Below are positions 19,889-27,821 of a stretch of 64,000 nt of DNA, one piece after another. Where the stretch lies: assembly GCF_011065895.1 (NCBI RefSeq), contig NZ_JAALCR010000011.1:1-64000 (forward strand). The letters are read 5' to 3'. A program made the position numbers and the translations under genes. A model generated the notes under the pieces. It saw nothing but the letters and a program-made list of their open reading frames with translations. It was not told the DNA's origin and searched no databases. Source of the DNA: Paludisphaera rhizosphaerae. Lineage in GTDB: Bacteria; Planctomycetota; Planctomycetia; Isosphaerales; Isosphaeraceae. Numbering within the stretch: position 1 is the first letter of the stretch; every line of letters starts with the position of its first letter.

Positions 19889-20652
19889 CGTCGCCCGAGC
19901 CGTTCGATCCCGACGACCCGTTCGCCGTCCACTTCCATCGCGAGCCGATGGGAACCGTCGGCGTCGGGGTCGTCGTTCTCTCGAACGCCCCGATCGACCC
20001 CGAGGCGTCGTCCATTTGGGATGAGAGTCTCTCCTGGCTGCGGTCGCAGGGCCGACCGGTCGACGTGGTTTTTCAGGCCGTCGATCCAACCCGGCCGCAG
20101 CTCGGCGTTCTCATCCGAGAGGCGCTCATCGCGCTGCCGCACCCGATCATCGCCCTCGCGGCCTCGGCGACTCCCCCGTCGCAGACCCATTGGGCTCCCC
20201 TGCTGAAGGCGCTCGACCAGGCCGACCACGTCGTCGGCGGTCGGCCGGCAGGAGGGGGAACGGCGGTGGCGCGGAGCCTCGCTCGAATCGTCCGTCGCCT
20301 CGTTTTCGGGGTTCCGGTCGCCGACGTGTACTCCCCGCTACGCCTGCATCGCGCCGAGAAGTTGTGGGAGATCCCGCTCCAGTCGGGCTCGTCGTTCGTG
20401 AACGTGGAGGTTCTCGCGAAGGCAACGTTCCTCGGGCACATCCTCGACGAGCCGAAGATCCCCGCGCTGGCGGGAACGACCTGGCGAAAAGGGTCGTTCC
20501 ACGACCTGAACGTCGTCTTTAAGAAGCCGACGTTCCGTCGCCCGCCGGAGTATCAATCAGGTCCATTTGAAGAGTCGGAGAGCAAGCCAGAAGGTCCCGA
20601 CCGCCCAGGCGGCGAGGATCGCCAGGGCCATGAGCACTCCGGTGTGAGTTAG
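19885..20652 (+). CDS. Glycosyltransferase-2-like protein
   Basis: 255 residues. The middle resembles GT-A family 2 enzymes of the dolichol-phosphate mannosyltransferase type: LIALPHPIIALAAS, a run ending DHVVGGRP, RIVRRLVFGVPVADVYSPLRLHR, and SSFVNVEVLAKATFLGHILDEPKIP. The classical N-terminal DxD strand is hard to see, so catalysis is uncertain. The ATG overlaps the aminotransferase stop by four bases. The last 32 codons (rich in E, G and P) run over the 3' end of the convergent ABC permease gene for 96 bp, which suggests the original stop was lost or moved. Confidence 0.65.
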   Translation: MTSPEPFDPDDPFAVHFHREPMGTVGVGVVVLSNAPIDPEASSIWDESLSWLRSQGRPVDVVFQAVDPTRPQLGVLIREALIALPHPIIALAASATPPSQTHWAPLLKALDQADHVVGGRPAGGGTAVARSLARIVRRLVFGVPVADVYSPLRLHRAEKLWEIPLQSGSSFVNVEVLAKATFLGHILDEPKIPALAGTTWRKGSFHDLNVVFKKPTFRRPPEYQSGPFEESESKPEGPDRPGGEDRQGHEHSGVS

Positions 20653-21648
20653 ACCCGCCCCCTCCAGAATGACCAGCCGCAGCCCACTGACCAACTGAGT
20701 CAGGGGCAACGCCCTGATCAACGGCTGGACGACGGCCGGAAACCGCTCCGAGGAAAAGAAGACGCCGGAGAGCAGCCACATCGGCAGCATGACCAGGTTC
20801 ATGAGGCCGCTGACGGTCTCTGTCGTCGCCGCCCGGCTGGCGATCAGCAGGCCGATCCCCGCAAAGGCCATGGCGCCGACGACGTCGATGAGCACCACCA
20901 GCCAGATCGGCCCACGGATCGGCATGTGGAAGGCCAGCACGCCCAGGAGCAAGAGCACGGCCAGGTCGGGGATCAGGAAAGTCAGCCGCCCCGCGAGGAT
21001 CGCCCCCAGGAAGTCGCGCCGGGGCATGGGCGTGGCGACGTAGCACTTCAGCAGTTTGCCGATCCGCAGGTTGACCAAAAAGAAGCCCACGCCCCACAAC
21101 CCGCCCCCCATGGCGTTCAGGCCGATGAGGCCGGGGATGAGGAAGTCGATGTAGCGCGAGCCAGGCTCGGTGACAAGGACGTCCTTGGTCGCGATCGGGT
21201 CCGAGCGTCCGGCCGCCTTCTGGAGAACGTCGTCGATCGCCTCGCGCGCCGCGGCGGATTCGGGGCGGGTCGGATCGTAACGATACGTTACGAGAGCCCC
21301 ATCGCCGGGAACGACGACGACCGGCGTGCGCCCGGTCCGCAAGCGGTTGAGGGCCTCAGCCTCGGGATGCACGTCGAGAATGATCGGAGGGATCGGCCCG
21401 GCGGGCTCGCCGTCGGCCGGCTTGACCTTCGCGTTGTGGGCCTCGACGGCCTCGCGGACCTTCGCCGTCCCCGGTCCGTCCACGACGTCCACAGCAACCG
21501 GCGCGGGGGGGCGGCTCTGGAACGCGTACCCTAGCACGATCGCCATCAGCGTTGGGAAGCCGTAAACCCAGAAGATGCGCGCAGGCTGGCGAAAGAACTC
21601 GCGGAGCCGCGCGAGATACAGTTGGAAGAAGGGCGAATTCGGAAACAT
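20557..21648 (-). CDS. ABC-2 type transporter permease
   Basis: 363 residues. One N-terminal transmembrane segment (IFWVYGFPTLMAIVLGYAF), a large extracytoplasmic loop (about 45-180), then five or so further segments including LIGLNAMGGGLWGVGFFLV and LVMLPMWLLSGVFFSSERFP, the latter typical of the ABC2_membrane family. The ATG at 21648 has AAGGATC upstream. The matching ATPase gene lies upstream on the same strand, separated by a REP-like repeat and a short remnant that copies this gene's ribosome-site region. The 3' end overlaps the convergent glycosyltransferase-like gene. The exported substrate is unknown. Confidence 0.85.
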   Translation of the reverse strand: MFPNSPFFQLYLARLREFFRQPARIFWVYGFPTLMAIVLGYAFQSRPPAPVAVDVVDGPGTAKVREAVEAHNAKVKPADGEPAGPIPPIILDVHPEAEALNRLRTGRTPVVVVPGDGALVTYRYDPTRPESAAAREAIDDVLQKAAGRSDPIATKDVLVTEPGSRYIDFLIPGLIGLNAMGGGLWGVGFFLVNLRIGKLLKCYVATPMPRRDFLGAILAGRLTFLIPDLAVLLLLGVLAFHMPIRGPIWLVVLIDVVGAMAFAGIGLLIASRAATTETVSGLMNLVMLPMWLLSGVFFSSERFPAVVQPLIRALPLTQLVSGLRLVILEGAGLTHTGVLMALAILAAWAVGTFWLALRLFKWT

Positions 21649-21675
21649 TCACGATCCTTGTTGCGAGTCTTCGGC

Positions 21676-21771
21676 GGGTGCCATGGCCGCGCTCGCGTGG
21701 CCCTGCGATCGCCGACGGTCGTATCATTAGGCCTCGCCGGTCATGGCCACGCAAGCGCGGCCATGGCACCC
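21676..21771. repeat. REP-like palindromic element, copy 2
   Basis: A 96-bp element with perfect 18-bp terminal inverted repeats (21676-21693 and 21754-21771), beginning GGGTGCCATGGCC. It matches the arms of the element at 14893-14993. Relative to that copy, A-to-G at 21689 is balanced by T-to-C at 21758, so outer pairing is kept while the small inner hairpins are broken. It separates the two halves of the ABC exporter operon. Confidence 0.85.
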
Positions 21772-21775
21772 AGGT

Positions 21776-21838
21776 TCAGCTCCGACTCAGCAACTCGTTG
21801 AGCCGGCCCTCGGCGATGTTGAGGAGCGAAGCGTTCAC
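21776..21838 (-). pseudogene. Twenty-codon remnant resembling an ABC permease N-terminus
   Basis: A GTG-initiated frame of 20 codons (VNASLLNIAEGRLNELLSRS) starts 18 bases after the ATPase stop, with AAGGATC as its ribosome site. The 18-base stretch covering that site (21834-21851) is identical to the one before the real permease (21648-21665). The peptide looks like the first amphipathic segment of an ABC-2 permease. The likeliest reading is the decayed start of a second or duplicated permease gene, but it is very short. Confidence 0.4.
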
Positions 21839-21851
21839 GATCCTTGTTGCG
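21834..21851 (-). repeat. 18-bp direct repeat of the permease ribosome-site region
   Basis: TTCACGATCCTTGTTGCG occurs here and at 21648-21665, 186 bases apart and flanking the REP-like copy 2. Read on the minus strand both copies contain AAGGATCGTGAA, the ribosome site plus start region of the permease or its remnant. Confidence 0.8.
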
Positions 21852-21856
21852 GGGCT

Positions 21857-22858
21857 TCAACGGGCGCGGGAGCGTCGTCTGCGGCGGCGGCCGTTGGAGG
21901 CTTCGGCGGCGGGTTCGTCCTCGCGCAGATGGCGGCCGGTGAGGGCGACGAAGACGTCCTCCAGGCTGACGTGGCGGGTCGTCAGCCGGGCGAGCGGCCT
22001 GTCGAGATTCTCCAACGCGTCGAGCAGTGCCGGGAGGGCGCGGTGGGGCTCGCCCACGGTCAGCGAGTAACCGTCGGCCTCAGCGCGGGCGGCGAGGACC
22101 GAATCGAGCGTCGCGAACGCCGACGGGTCGAGGCGGTCGCCGTCGTTCAGCGCAAACTCGACGACGTGCTCGCCGCCGAGCTTGGCGATCAGTTCGGCCG
22201 GCGAGCCCAGGGCGATGATCTTGCCATGGTCGATGACGGCCACGCGATCACAGAGGCGCTCGGCCTCGTCCATGTAGTGCGTGGTCAGCAGGACGGTCCG
22301 CCCCCGGCTCTTGAGGTCGAGGATCACGTCCCAGAGCTGCCGCCTCGATTGCGGGTCGAGTCCCGTCGTCGGTTCGTCGAGGAACAGGATCTCAGGGTCG
22401 CCGATCAGACTGACGGCGACCGCCAGCCGCTGCCGTTGCCCTCCGGACAGCTCCTCCACCAGGGCGTTCGCCTTGGATTCGAGCGAGACTCGCGCGATGG
22501 CGTCGTCGACGGTCAGTCCCTGGCGATAGAAGCTGCGAAAGACCGTGACCAGCTCGCGAACCGTCTCCTTATCGGGGAATCGCGTCTCCTGAAGGGTGAC
22601 GCCGATCCGCTCTCGGATCGAGGTCGGGTCCTCGCTCCAGCGCAGGCCAAGCACCTGCATCTCGCCCGACGTTGGAGAGTTGAGCCCCTCCAGGATCTCG
22701 ACGGTGGTCGTCTTGCCGGCTCCGTTGGGGCCGAGAAGACCGAAGCACTCGCCCCGGCGGATTTCCAAATCCAGGCCGGCGACGGCGTGCACCACGCCGT
22801 CGCCGGAAGGGTAATCCTTGCGCAGGTCCTTTACGCGGATGGCCGGCTCCGTCGTCAC
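21857..22858 (-). CDS. ABC transporter ATP-binding protein
   Basis: 333 residues. Walker A GPNGAGKTTTVEI (about 45), Q-loop region, signature LSGGQRQRLAVA (about 140), Walker B ILFLDEPTTGLD (about 162) and the switch histidine in LLTTHYMDEAERL. After about residue 230 there is a DUF4162-like C-terminal domain, typical of exporters paired with ABC-2 permeases. The tail is basic (RRRRRRSRAR). The GTG start has AGGAGG five bases upstream. It precedes its likely permease (20557-21648) and follows glgC by 69 bases. Substrate unknown. Confidence 0.92.
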   Translation of the reverse strand: MTTEPAIRVKDLRKDYPSGDGVVHAVAGLDLEIRRGECFGLLGPNGAGKTTTVEILEGLNSPTSGEMQVLGLRWSEDPTSIRERIGVTLQETRFPDKETVRELVTVFRSFYRQGLTVDDAIARVSLESKANALVEELSGGQRQRLAVAVSLIGDPEILFLDEPTTGLDPQSRRQLWDVILDLKSRGRTVLLTTHYMDEAERLCDRVAVIDHGKIIALGSPAELIAKLGGEHVVEFALNDGDRLDPSAFATLDSVLAARAEADGYSLTVGEPHRALPALLDALENLDRPLARLTTRHVSLEDVFVALTGRHLREDEPAAEASNGRRRRRRSRAR

Positions 22859-22927
22859 GCAGTCCTCCTGGGTCGAGTCGCCGATCCGTTCCGGACACCG
22901 CGGTCCGGCCGGGGTTGGCGGCGGCGG

Positions 22928-24214
22928 TCAGATGACGGTCCCCTCTCGGAGAACCGTAAGCTTGGGAACGACCACGACGCCGTCGCGGATGACGTGCGTG
23001 GGGCACTCCTCGGAATCGACGACGCCCGTCTCGTTGACGACCCGAACGCCCTTCGCGATCCGAGCGTTCTTGTCGACGATCGCCCGCTCGACGACGGAGC
23101 CCGCGGCGACGCCCAGGTTCACGATCCCTTCTTCCTGATTCCGGCGAAGTTCGTGGGGCTGTTCGTACCAGTCCGCCCCCATCAGATAGGAGTCGCGGAT
23201 CGTGACGTTGTCGCCGATGACGGATCGGACGCCGATGACGGAGTTCTCGATCACCGAGTTCCGGCCGATGATGCAGCCGTCGCAGATCAAGCTGTTGCGG
23301 ATCGTGGAGCCGAGGATCCGCGAACTGGGGAGAAAGCGCGGTCGGGTGTAGATCGGCTGCTCGCCGTGGGTGAAATCGAACGGGGGGTTGTCGAGCGTCA
23401 GGTCGATGTTGGCCTGATGGAAGGCGCCGACCGTTCCAATGTCCTCCCAGTAGCCGTCGAACAGGTGAGCCTGCACTCGCTGCTTGGCGATCGTCTGGGG
23501 GAGCAGTTCGTGGCCGAAATCGGTCGCCGTGCTGCCGTTGAGGATCTCGACCAGCGTCTTGGTGTTGAAGACGTAGATCCCCATGCTGGCCAGGTAGGGC
23601 CGGCCGTGGGCGTTGAGCCCCAGCTTGTCCAGCCAGGCGGGATCGGTGCGAACGCGGTTGAGCTTCTCCTGGGTCTTCGGCTTCTCCTCGAAGTCGATGA
23701 CGCGGCCGTCGGCCTGGATCCGCATGATCCCGCAGGACCGAGCCTCGGACTCAGCCACCGGCAGGGCGGCGATGGTCACGACCGCCTTGTTCTCGATGTG
23801 GGTCTTGATCATCTCCTGGAAGTTCATCCGGTAGAGCTGATCGCCGGAGAGGATCAGGACGAGGTCGTAGTCCTTCTCCGTGAAGTAGGGGATGTTGCGA
23901 CGCACGGCGTCGGCGGTCCCCTGGTACCAGGTCTCGCTCTGCATCGTCTGCTGCGCGGCGAGGATCTCGACGAAGCCCCCCTCGAAGGGGTCGAATTTGT
24001 ACGTGTTGTAGATGTGGCGGTGGAGGCTCACTGAGTTGAACTGAGTGACGACGAAGATGCGGTGCAGCCCGGAGTGGATGCAGTTCGACACGGGGATGTC
24101 GATGAGGCGATACTTTCCGGCGATGGGCACCGCGGGCTTGCTCCGCGACTTGGTCAGCGGGTAGAGCCGGGTGCCCCGCCCTCCTCCCAAGATCAACGAG
24201 ATGACCCGAGGCAT
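22928..24214 (-). CDS. glgC: Glucose-1-phosphate adenylyltransferase
   Basis: 428 residues, usual GlgC length. Makes ADP-glucose from glucose-1-phosphate and ATP for glycogen synthesis. The nucleotide-binding start LILGGGRGTRLYPLTKSRSK (residues 6-25) is followed by PAVPIAGKYRLIDIPVSNC, the GTADAV loop, VLILSGDQLYRM, DFEEKPKT and the GYWEDIGT motif near the sugar phosphate site. The C-terminal left-handed beta-helix (about 300-428) has the repeating I-N-S pattern (ENSVIGVRSVIGDNVTI). With treS it points to alpha-glucan storage or trehalose metabolism; glgA and glgE are not here. Confidence 0.96.
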   Translation of the reverse strand: MPRVISLILGGGRGTRLYPLTKSRSKPAVPIAGKYRLIDIPVSNCIHSGLHRIFVVTQFNSVSLHRHIYNTYKFDPFEGGFVEILAAQQTMQSETWYQGTADAVRRNIPYFTEKDYDLVLILSGDQLYRMNFQEMIKTHIENKAVVTIAALPVAESEARSCGIMRIQADGRVIDFEEKPKTQEKLNRVRTDPAWLDKLGLNAHGRPYLASMGIYVFNTKTLVEILNGSTATDFGHELLPQTIAKQRVQAHLFDGYWEDIGTVGAFHQANIDLTLDNPPFDFTHGEQPIYTRPRFLPSSRILGSTIRNSLICDGCIIGRNSVIENSVIGVRSVIGDNVTIRDSYLMGADWYEQPHELRRNQEEGIVNLGVAAGSVVERAIVDKNARIAKGVRVVNETGVVDSEECPTHVIRDGVVVVPKLTVLREGTVI

Positions 24215-24388
24215 GAGACCCCTCCTTCAGGGCGAGACGGGCGGCGGCCTTCACTTGAGCGACGCCCGCGAATAAGGCTGCTAACTTCGTGCCACTCGAG
24301 AATCACGGGGGCGTCTCGCGCGGCGGCGCGAGGAGTCGATCGATCCGACTCGACCCGCGCCGTCGCGCGACGACGTCCATTGCATCGG

Positions 24389-24712
24389 TCACCAGCCGCG
24401 CGACATGTTCGACTCGACGACCTTGCGGGCCTGCTCCAGGTCCACCCCGGTCTTCTGCATGTAGAGTCGAACCGCGTGGAGCTTGTCCCCTGCTGCGCTG
24501 GCGAGACACTCACGGGCCGTCGAACAGACGTCGACGTCCGAATTCACGCCCAGCAGGTTCTTGGAAATCACCCAGGCGTCGCGCGGACGATGGGCCACCC
24601 GGATGATCTCCTCGGCCGGATAGTTCGACTGAGCGAACGAACGGGCCGTGGCCTCATCGTCGGCCGATGCAATCATGATATGCGACGTCGTTTCGACCTC
24701 GAAGAGAGGCAT
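24389..24712 (-). CDS. Small protein with L7/L12 C-terminal-like segment
   Basis: 107 residues starting at MPLFEVETTSHIMI, with GGGGGTGG just upstream of ATG 24712; the open frame reaches back to 25294 but that part is not protein-like. Residues about 25-65 form a beta-alpha region (YPAEEIIRVAHRPRDAWVIS). The end, KLHAVRLYMQKTGVDLEQAR followed by KVVES, closely follows the ribosomal L7/L12 C-terminal helix pattern (K--V---R--TGL-L-EAK--VE). It lacks the L12 dimerisation domain and is not the ribosomal gene. Function unknown. A 174-base gap separates it from glgC, same strand. Confidence 0.7.
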   Translation of the reverse strand: MPLFEVETTSHIMIASADDEATARSFAQSNYPAEEIIRVAHRPRDAWVISKNLLGVNSDVDVCSTARECLASAAGDKLHAVRLYMQKTGVDLEQARKVVESNMSRGW

Positions 24713-25119
24713 GTTCCACCCCCTTTTCGCACGAGGGAATTGAGAAAGGAGCGGCGACGTGATCGACCCGACCGCATCGCCGCCATCGCGTCGACACCAT
24801 GGATCGTACTCCCCCCGTGCATGCCGGTCAAAGGGGCTGACCGCCCGCTTTCGCCGGCCGTATCGGAAAGACAGCGCAGGCCCGATCGTGTTAGGCGAGG
24901 CTCGTGGAACGCCCCCGAATTCTGGTCCAATCCTCACGTGGGACTTCCCAGCAGGCCGACGATCGATCGTATCGCTCGGACTGGCGTCCCTCCTGCTCCG
25001 GCCGCCAGTCCCCGGACGGCTCACGGATAACTTGCAATCGAATGGGCGCCGGGATCGACCGTCGCTGCCTTTCGTGATGGAAATCCCGGAAAGCGCCGCC
25101 CGATCCTGTGGCCCGATTC

Positions 25120-25198
25120 GTAGGGGCGCCCCTTGTGGGTGCCCGTACGCCTCGGTCAGATGGCACGGGACGGGAAGCAGATAAGACGATGCCATCTG
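25120..25198. repeat. Two adjacent inverted repeats in a 582-base intergenic region
   Basis: The gap 24713-25294 between divergent genes has no supportable gene. It contains a hairpin at 25120-25148 (GTAGGGGCGCCC, loop CTTGT, GGGTGCCCGTAC; one mismatch and one G-T pair). Directly after it is a perfect 9-bp inverted repeat, CAGATGGCA at 25157-25165 and TGCCATCTG at 25190-25198. The first hairpin has the look of short dispersed GTAGGGGC-type repeats known from several bacterial phyla. No promoter could be assigned to either flanking gene with confidence. Confidence 0.6.
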
Positions 25199-25294
25199 GG
25201 GCCGCCCCTGCTCGGGGTGCCAGACGATGAGGTGTCCGCAATCGTCCGGTCGGGCCGGCCCGTCGACTCGTCGCTCGTTGGGAGATGTGCGCAC

Positions 25295-25882
25295 ATGGGG
25301 TCCACGTATCGCTTCCTCGCAATCGGCGACGAGGTCAACGCGGTAAGTGACTGGTTCCTCGGCCAGCCTAACCCTCCCGAGGTCATCGATGAGCCAAGCG
25401 GCCAGCTTCTGTACTTCCGCGGCATGGGCCCCCTGGCCCAGATGCCCGACGGGTCGGGCATCGACGTCCGGCGATCACCGCTCGTTAGCCTGTTCCGCCC
25501 TGTGCTCAGGCGCGGGGTGCTCTGGACGACCGGCGAGGTCCACTTTCTCCCCATGCCTTTGCGTCGGAATTGTCCACCGCTGTACGCGCTGAGCCTGCAG
25601 TTCAAGAAATGGCTGTCGAGCTTCGACCTGGTCTTCACCAACGAACCGTCCTGGCCCGGTGAGTGGAACTATTACCTCGAAGGCAGCATCAAGAACTTCG
25701 ACCCGCCGGTCCTCGCCCTGCCGAGGGCGGCGCAGGCTCTCAGGAAGGGGCAATACTTCGTGGACCTGTCCGACAACGACTACATCCTCGACAAGCTCTG
25801 TCGATCGCTGCGCCACCGTGGGGTGGAATGCATCCTTGACGCCGAATCCGATTGCGCCGAGCGTGGGATTCCAAAGGTATGA
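25295..25882 (+). CDS. Hypothetical protein
   Basis: 195 residues beginning MGSTYRFLAIGDEVNAVSDW, with GGGAG ten bases before ATG 25295; an upstream frame from 25133 is not preferred because it runs through repeats. Soluble, no signal peptide. It has a conserved-looking aromatic core (LYFRGMGPLAQMPDG, GVLWTTGEVHFLPMP, WPGEWNYYLEG) and a C-terminal helix pair (NDYILDKLCRSLRHRG). I do not recognise the family. It stands alone between two non-coding stretches. Confidence 0.6.
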   Translation: MGSTYRFLAIGDEVNAVSDWFLGQPNPPEVIDEPSGQLLYFRGMGPLAQMPDGSGIDVRRSPLVSLFRPVLRRGVLWTTGEVHFLPMPLRRNCPPLYALSLQFKKWLSSFDLVFTNEPSWPGEWNYYLEGSIKNFDPPVLALPRAAQALRKGQYFVDLSDNDYILDKLCRSLRHRGVECILDAESDCAERGIPKV

Positions 25883-26572
25883 AGTCGCGGAAAGTGCAGC
25901 GCATTCCAAAATGTCCGGTGCTCTCGGCATCAAGAGGGTCGCCCCCGCGCCAAATTCGTGCCGGCCCGCGAACAGCAAAGCAAGTTGGGAGTAAGTTCTC
26001 TATCGAGAGGCTCGCGATGTGATGCTCTTTGGCAACTCGATTGGATTGCGGAGAAGCTTCGCGCAGTGGTTGAAAACCCGCGCGAACGAAGCCAACGCGC
26101 GCGATCGAGCGCATGGCCGATCGCACGCCCGGTCAGGCTCTAAACAGAGGAGCCGGCCGGAAGTTCTTTCCCGTCGGGTTCCGTGCGACGCTTCAATGTC
26201 TCGCCGAACGAAGCCACTGACGGATTCGACGCAAGTCACCTTTCAGTCAAGCATTGCACTCACCACGGAAGCCCGAAGCGCTAGCAAACGAACCCGAAAC
26301 CGAAGCCGAGCTTGGGCGAGCGGCGTCAGGACAACGCGACAAGGGGAGGACGACCCAGCCGGTCGAACCTCCTCTCGTCGCTCGTCGAGTGACTCGCCAA
26401 AAGCGCGCGAGCGAAGCCGCCGAGTCCTCGGGCGCGGAGACTCCGACGATGCGTTACATCCTGATTTCTTGATAGGACCCGACGATCCCGCCCCTGTCGA
26501 TACAAGCCGCGTCAGCGGTCCTCCTCTCACGACCGAGGTTCCTCGGACTTGCGGCGGGCGGTCGGGAGGCCG
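25883..26572. other. 690-base region without a supportable gene
   Basis: Frames here are short, basic and low in complexity. Loosely repeated GCGAACGAAGCC-like words occur near 26082, 26203 and 26404, but spacing and flanks differ and no inverted repeats or target duplications were found. Possible decayed gene or repeat debris. No clear promoter for the downstream permease was identified. Confidence 0.5.
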
Positions 26573-27799
26573 ATGATGGAATTGCCGGTCCTCGCGACCG
26601 CGCCCGTCGTTGGGATTTTCCGTTGTGGGAGAGTCGTCTTGGATCGAGCGGCGAAGTATGCGGCGTCTTCTCAGGTGGTGCTGGCCGTCCTTGGGGTCAT
26701 CGCAGCGCTCTACCTGTTGAAGCCGATCGTCGCGCCGATCGTCTTCGCCCTGGTGCTGGCCAGCATCTTCTCGCCGATGACCTCGTTCTTCCGGCGAAGG
26801 CTGTCATACGGGCCTGTCGGGGTTTTGGCGGTTGTTCTGCTCCTGATCCTGGGAGGGCTCTACCTGGCCAGCCTCACCGCCGAGGGACTGGTGCACGCGG
26901 CCAACACCCTGCCAGGCGACATCGAGCGGCTCGCCGGCCGGATCAGCGGCAGGATCACGGACCTGATCCGCGATCAGCCCTCGCTCCGCGCCGTGCTCCC
27001 CGAGCCCGGCACCATCGACCGCCTGGGCGACACCAACCGGGCGCTGATGATCGAGAAGCTGAGCCTGGGCCTGACCGACTTCACCGCCTGGGTCGTTCAG
27101 GGGTTCATCGTCCTGGTCCTGATGATCTTCCTGCTGGTCGAAAGCGAGATGCTCACGACCAAGGTGCTCCGCTTCTTCGCCCGCACCCCCGAGTCGTCCC
27201 GCCACGCCCGCGCGATCCTCGATCAGGTGACCCGAAAGGTCCGCGCCTATCTCGTCGCCCGGACGCTCATCAACCTGGGGGTCGGTCTGGTGATCGCCGC
27301 CGGGCTCTGGTTTCTGGGAGTCAACTTCGCCCTGCCACTGGGCCTGTTCGCAGCGGTGACGAACTACATCCCGTACATCGGGCAACTGGCCGGCGGCGCG
27401 CTGCCGACGGCCATCGCGCTGGGGCAGACGGGATCGATCGGAGACGCTCTGATCGTGGCCGCGATGTACCTGGCGGTGCTCGGCGTGGAAGGCTATGTGG
27501 TGACGCCGATGGTGATGGGCCGCTCGCTCGACCTCAACGGCACGACGGTCCTGATCGCCTGCCTTTTCTGGGGGTTCCTCTGGGGCCTCGTCGGACTCGT
27601 GCTGGCGATGCCGATCACCGCCACGCTCAAGATCGTCTGCCAGACGATCCCCGAACTGAACCGCTGGGCCGAGTTGATGAGCGTCGACTGGCAGTCGCCG
27701 CCGTACCCGGAGCCTGCCCAAACGGCTCGCGAGAACGCCGTGGGTCTGACAGGTTCAAACGCGGGAGAGCCCGAGAGCGTCGGCTCGGGGCGTCATTGA
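26573..27799 (+). CDS. AI-2E family transporter (PerM-like permease)
   Basis: 408 residues. Transmembrane segments at about 30-75 (VVLAVLGVIAALYLLKPIVA, IVFALVLASIFSPM), 85-105, 180-200 (FIVLVLMIFLLVESEML) and a C-terminal cluster of four. Family hallmarks near the C-terminus are ALPLGLFAAVTNYIPYIGQL and the LVGLVLAMPITATLKI helix. ATG 26573 has GGGAGG four bases upstream; TTG 26549 is an alternative. Family members include autoinducer-2 exporters, sodium/proton antiporters and many of unknown role, so the substrate should not be inferred. The downstream Tat protein begins 22 bases after the stop. Confidence 0.9.
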   Translation: MMELPVLATAPVVGIFRCGRVVLDRAAKYAASSQVVLAVLGVIAALYLLKPIVAPIVFALVLASIFSPMTSFFRRRLSYGPVGVLAVVLLLILGGLYLASLTAEGLVHAANTLPGDIERLAGRISGRITDLIRDQPSLRAVLPEPGTIDRLGDTNRALMIEKLSLGLTDFTAWVVQGFIVLVLMIFLLVESEMLTTKVLRFFARTPESSRHARAILDQVTRKVRAYLVARTLINLGVGLVIAAGLWFLGVNFALPLGLFAAVTNYIPYIGQLAGGALPTAIALGQTGSIGDALIVAAMYLAVLGVEGYVVTPMVMGRSLDLNGTTVLIACLFWGFLWGLVGLVLAMPITATLKIVCQTIPELNRWAELMSVDWQSPPYPEPAQTARENAVGLTGSNAGEPESVGSGRH

Positions 27800-27821
27800 C
27801 GAGGGACGAGGAGAGACGATC

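Noticed and set aside
26082-26420. Three GCGAACGAAGCC-like words as a repeat array
   Set aside because: Spacing (about 120 and 200 bases) and flanks differ and copies diverge; not enough for a CRISPR or iteron array.
26019-26576. 185-residue Arg/Ser-rich open frame
   Set aside because: Very low complexity, no ribosome site, overlaps the start of the AI-2E permease gene, and has no domain-like segments.
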